Source: an uncultured Ruminococcus sp. (lineage in GTDB: Bacteria; Bacillota; Clostridia; Oscillospirales; Ruminococcaceae). Taken from it: a stretch of 6,248 nt of DNA. Positions 5,072 to 6,248 of the stretch are shown here, piece after piece. The translations under genes and the position numbers were made by a program. Where the stretch lies: NCBI GenBank assembly GCA_947177345.1, contig CAMWUB010000087.1, positions 1-6,248 on the forward strand. Reading direction: 5' to 3'. A model generated the notes under the pieces. That model did no database searches. It was given only the letters and a program-made list of their open reading frames with translations, and was not told the DNA's origin. Each line of letters begins with the position of its first letter. The stretch's first letter is position 1.

Positions 5072-6031
5072 ATGCCTTACGAGGAAGATGAAATGTTACC
5101 GGTATATCTGTTCTTAGGGTTTCTTGAATCCGGAAAAACAAAATTCATTCAGGAAACCCTTTCAGATAAGAGATTCAATACCGGTGAAAGAACTCTGCTT
5201 CTTGTTTTTGAAGAGGGTGAAGAAGAATACGATACAACAAATTTCAGAAGAGACAATATTTTTCTCCGTGTAGTTGATGATAAGTCAGATATGACACCGG
5301 AAAATTTACAGCGTCTTGTAGATGAGTGCCATGCGGAAAGGGTCATCATAGAATATAACGGTATGTGGCAGGTGACTGAGCTTTTCGACGCTGTACCGGA
5401 CGGCTGGGCATTCTATCAGGTTATGTGCTTTGTCGATTCTACTACTTTCGCACAGTATAACGCAAATATGAGAGGTCTCGTTGTAGATAAGTTCAATATA
5501 TGCGAACTGGTTGTATTCAATCGTTTCGAGAGAAGTTATAATCCTGAACAGTTCCACCAGATAGTAAGAGGTGTGAGCAGGCGTTGTGAAATCGCATACG
5601 AATATACAGACGGCACTGTAGCATACGATGATATTGAAGACCCGCTCCCGTTTGATATAGAAGCTCCGCATATCATAATAAATGATAACGATTTTGCCTT
5701 ATGGTATCGTGATATTATGGAAGAGCCTCAGAAATACGACGGAAAAACAATAACATTCAAGGCACTGACCGCTAAAAATCCGAAGTTTCCGAAAAATACC
5801 CTTGCTACCGGCAGACACATTATGACCTGTTGTGTAGAGGATATTCAGTACTGCTGGTGTGCTACACAGTTTGAAGATGCTTCAGATATTCCTGAAAAGT
5901 GCTGGTTAATGATTACCGCCAAGATAAAAGTACAGAAACATAAACTCTATAAGGGAAAAGGTCCGGTACTTTTCGTAACAGATTATGCACCGTCCGCACC
6001 ACCCGAAAAAGAAGTAGCTACTTTTTATTGA
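5072..6031 (+). CDS. CobW-like P-loop protein fused to a TIGR03943/YcgQ-like C-terminal domain
   Basis: This 319-residue soluble protein is a divergent paralogue of the GTPase upstream. Residues 9-155 form a G3E-like domain with P-loop GFLESGKT (16-23), EYNG (94-97) where the upstream protein has EPSG, and a VDSTTFAQYN segment that aligns with VDAKKCKMYQ. The base-recognition position reads NRFE (150-153). The GCICC motif is missing, with VVDDKSD at that place, so it lacks the standard metal site. Residues 210-310 look like the soluble domain of TIGR03943/YcgQ (DUF1980) proteins: KYDGKTITFKA, then GRHIMTCCVEDIQ (247-259), then a beta-rich stretch. Cys253, 254, 261 and 263 could bind metal. 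No membrane helix or signal is present. The stop of the upstream gene forms part of its TAAGGAGGT ribosome site, so the pair is probably co-translated. Domain assignments are from memory of the families, and the function is unproven. A partner or regulator of the upstream GTPase is the likeliest role. Confidence 0.88.
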   Translation: MPYEEDEMLPVYLFLGFLESGKTKFIQETLSDKRFNTGERTLLLVFEEGEEEYDTTNFRRDNIFLRVVDDKSDMTPENLQRLVDECHAERVIIEYNGMWQVTELFDAVPDGWAFYQVMCFVDSTTFAQYNANMRGLVVDKFNICELVVFNRFERSYNPEQFHQIVRGVSRRCEIAYEYTDGTVAYDDIEDPLPFDIEAPHIIINDNDFALWYRDIMEEPQKYDGKTITFKALTAKNPKFPKNTLATGRHIMTCCVEDIQYCWCATQFEDASDIPEKCWLMITAKIKVQKHKLYKGKGPVLFVTDYAPSAPPEKEVATFY

Positions 6032-6077
6032 TGCATAATTTATAATGCATAATTCATGATTATGGATTATGCATTAT
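6031..6077. repeat. AT-rich palindromic repeat after the GTPase operon
   Basis: ATGCATAATT occurs as a direct repeat at 6031-6040 and 6045-6054, and its inverse at 6066-6074. The inner part forms a 16-bp hairpin pairing 6042-6057 with 6062-6077, with one G-U pair and a GATT loop. It begins at the last base of the TGA stop codon. The stem is long but AT-rich, and what follows is A-rich with no good T run, so it may be an inefficient terminator or an mRNA 3'-end stabiliser. Small repeats of this ATGCATAATT type look like dispersed intergenic elements, but dispersal cannot be seen in one window. Confidence 0.6.
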
Positions 6078-6108
6078 TTGTTAAAATAAAAAAATATATT
6101 ATCCCCTA

Positions 6109-6137
6109 TTGATTTTTATGAAATAATGTGATATAAT
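6109..6137 (+). promoter_or_regulatory. Promoter of the tRNA-Gln gene
   Basis: The -35 is TTGATT (6109-6114), then a 17-base spacer and a perfect -10 TATAAT (6132-6137) preceded by TGA (extended -10). The predicted start near 6144 is only about 7 bases before the mature tRNA 5' end. This short leader is typical of an independently transcribed tRNA gene, so the gene is probably expressed. Confidence 0.8.
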
Positions 6138-6150
6138 GATACGGTAACAT

Positions 6151-6223
6151 TGGGGTATAGCCAAGCGGTAAGGCAACGGACTTTGACTCCGTTATCTCGC
6201 TGGATCAAATCCACCTACTCCAA
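6151..6223 (+). tRNA. trnQ: tRNA-Gln (anticodon TTG) with an irregular T arm
   Basis: A full cloverleaf can be drawn. The acceptor stem pairs 6151-6157 with 6216-6222, including one G-U pair. The D arm is 6160-6174. The anticodon arm is ACGGA-CTTTGAC-TCCGT (6176-6192) with anticodon TTG at 6183-6185, which reads CAA. The first three arms match ordinary bacterial tRNA-Gln closely. The 3' half is odd. The variable loop has 6 bases (6193-6198), the T stem GCTGG/CCACC has a C-C mismatch (6200 with 6214), and the T loop is ATCAAAT, so the near-universal T54 is A. CCA is not encoded: CTT follows the A discriminator at 6223, so it would be added after transcription. It could be functional but weakened, or an early-stage decayed copy. 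The 25 bases after it to the window end show no complete feature. Confidence 0.82.
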
Positions 6224-6248
6224 CTTAAACAAAACTCCCATCGGATTT

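Noticed and set aside
5149..5671. Minus-strand open frames inside the second GTPase-like gene.
   Set aside because: No ribosome sites, and they lie fully antisense to a gene with clear motifs and a perfect ribosome site.
6151..6248. tRNA-Gln as an integration (att) site of a mobile element.
   Set aside because: No direct repeat of the tRNA 3' end and no integrase gene can be seen in the window.

Overview
The window looks like chromosomal DNA from a low-GC Gram-positive bacterium, probably an anaerobic clostridium of the Ruminococcus/Oscillospiraceae type. The signs are AT-rich intergenic DNA, near-perfect AGGAGG ribosome sites, sigma-A promoters with 17-base spacers and extended -10 boxes, a split four-gene sodium-pumping decarboxylase of the clostridial type, and a CobW-family GTPase of clostridial style. 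The genus is an inference from these features and not from a database match.

Layout. Positions 1-99 hold the start of an unidentified membrane-anchored protein on the minus strand, with its own consensus promoter at 132-160. Positions 176-3640 hold a compact minus-strand operon for a Na+-translocating oxaloacetate decarboxylase. In transcription order it encodes the carboxyltransferase (oadA), the small one-helix subunit (oadG), a separate biotin carrier and the membrane pump (oadB). It starts from an extended -10 promoter at 3657-3685 and ends at a hairpin-plus-T-run terminator. Positions 3640-3864 are a divergent control region of about 225 bases. On the plus strand, 3865-6031 encodes two CobW-family GTPase-like proteins in one transcription unit. 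The window closes with an AT-rich inverted repeat (6031-6077) and a tRNA-Gln gene (6151-6223) with its own promoter and an irregular T arm.

How the genes work together. The minus-strand operon makes an enzyme that removes CO2 from oxaloacetate. It passes the carboxyl group through biotin to a membrane subunit, which uses the decarboxylation energy to export Na+. The plus-strand pair is a likely metal-handling unit. The first protein has the P-loop, the GCICC metal-site motif and an internal domain of 43 histidines in 96 residues. The second is a paralogue that keeps the P-loop but lost the GCICC motif, and its C-terminal end resembles the TCC-containing soluble domain of the TIGR03943/YcgQ (DUF1980) permease-partner family.

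Most interesting are the unusual fusion architecture of the second GTPase-like protein, the duplicated Cys/His-rich metal module of the first, and the tRNA-Gln with a strong promoter but an abnormal T arm. No mobile element, CRISPR array or phage gene was seen.
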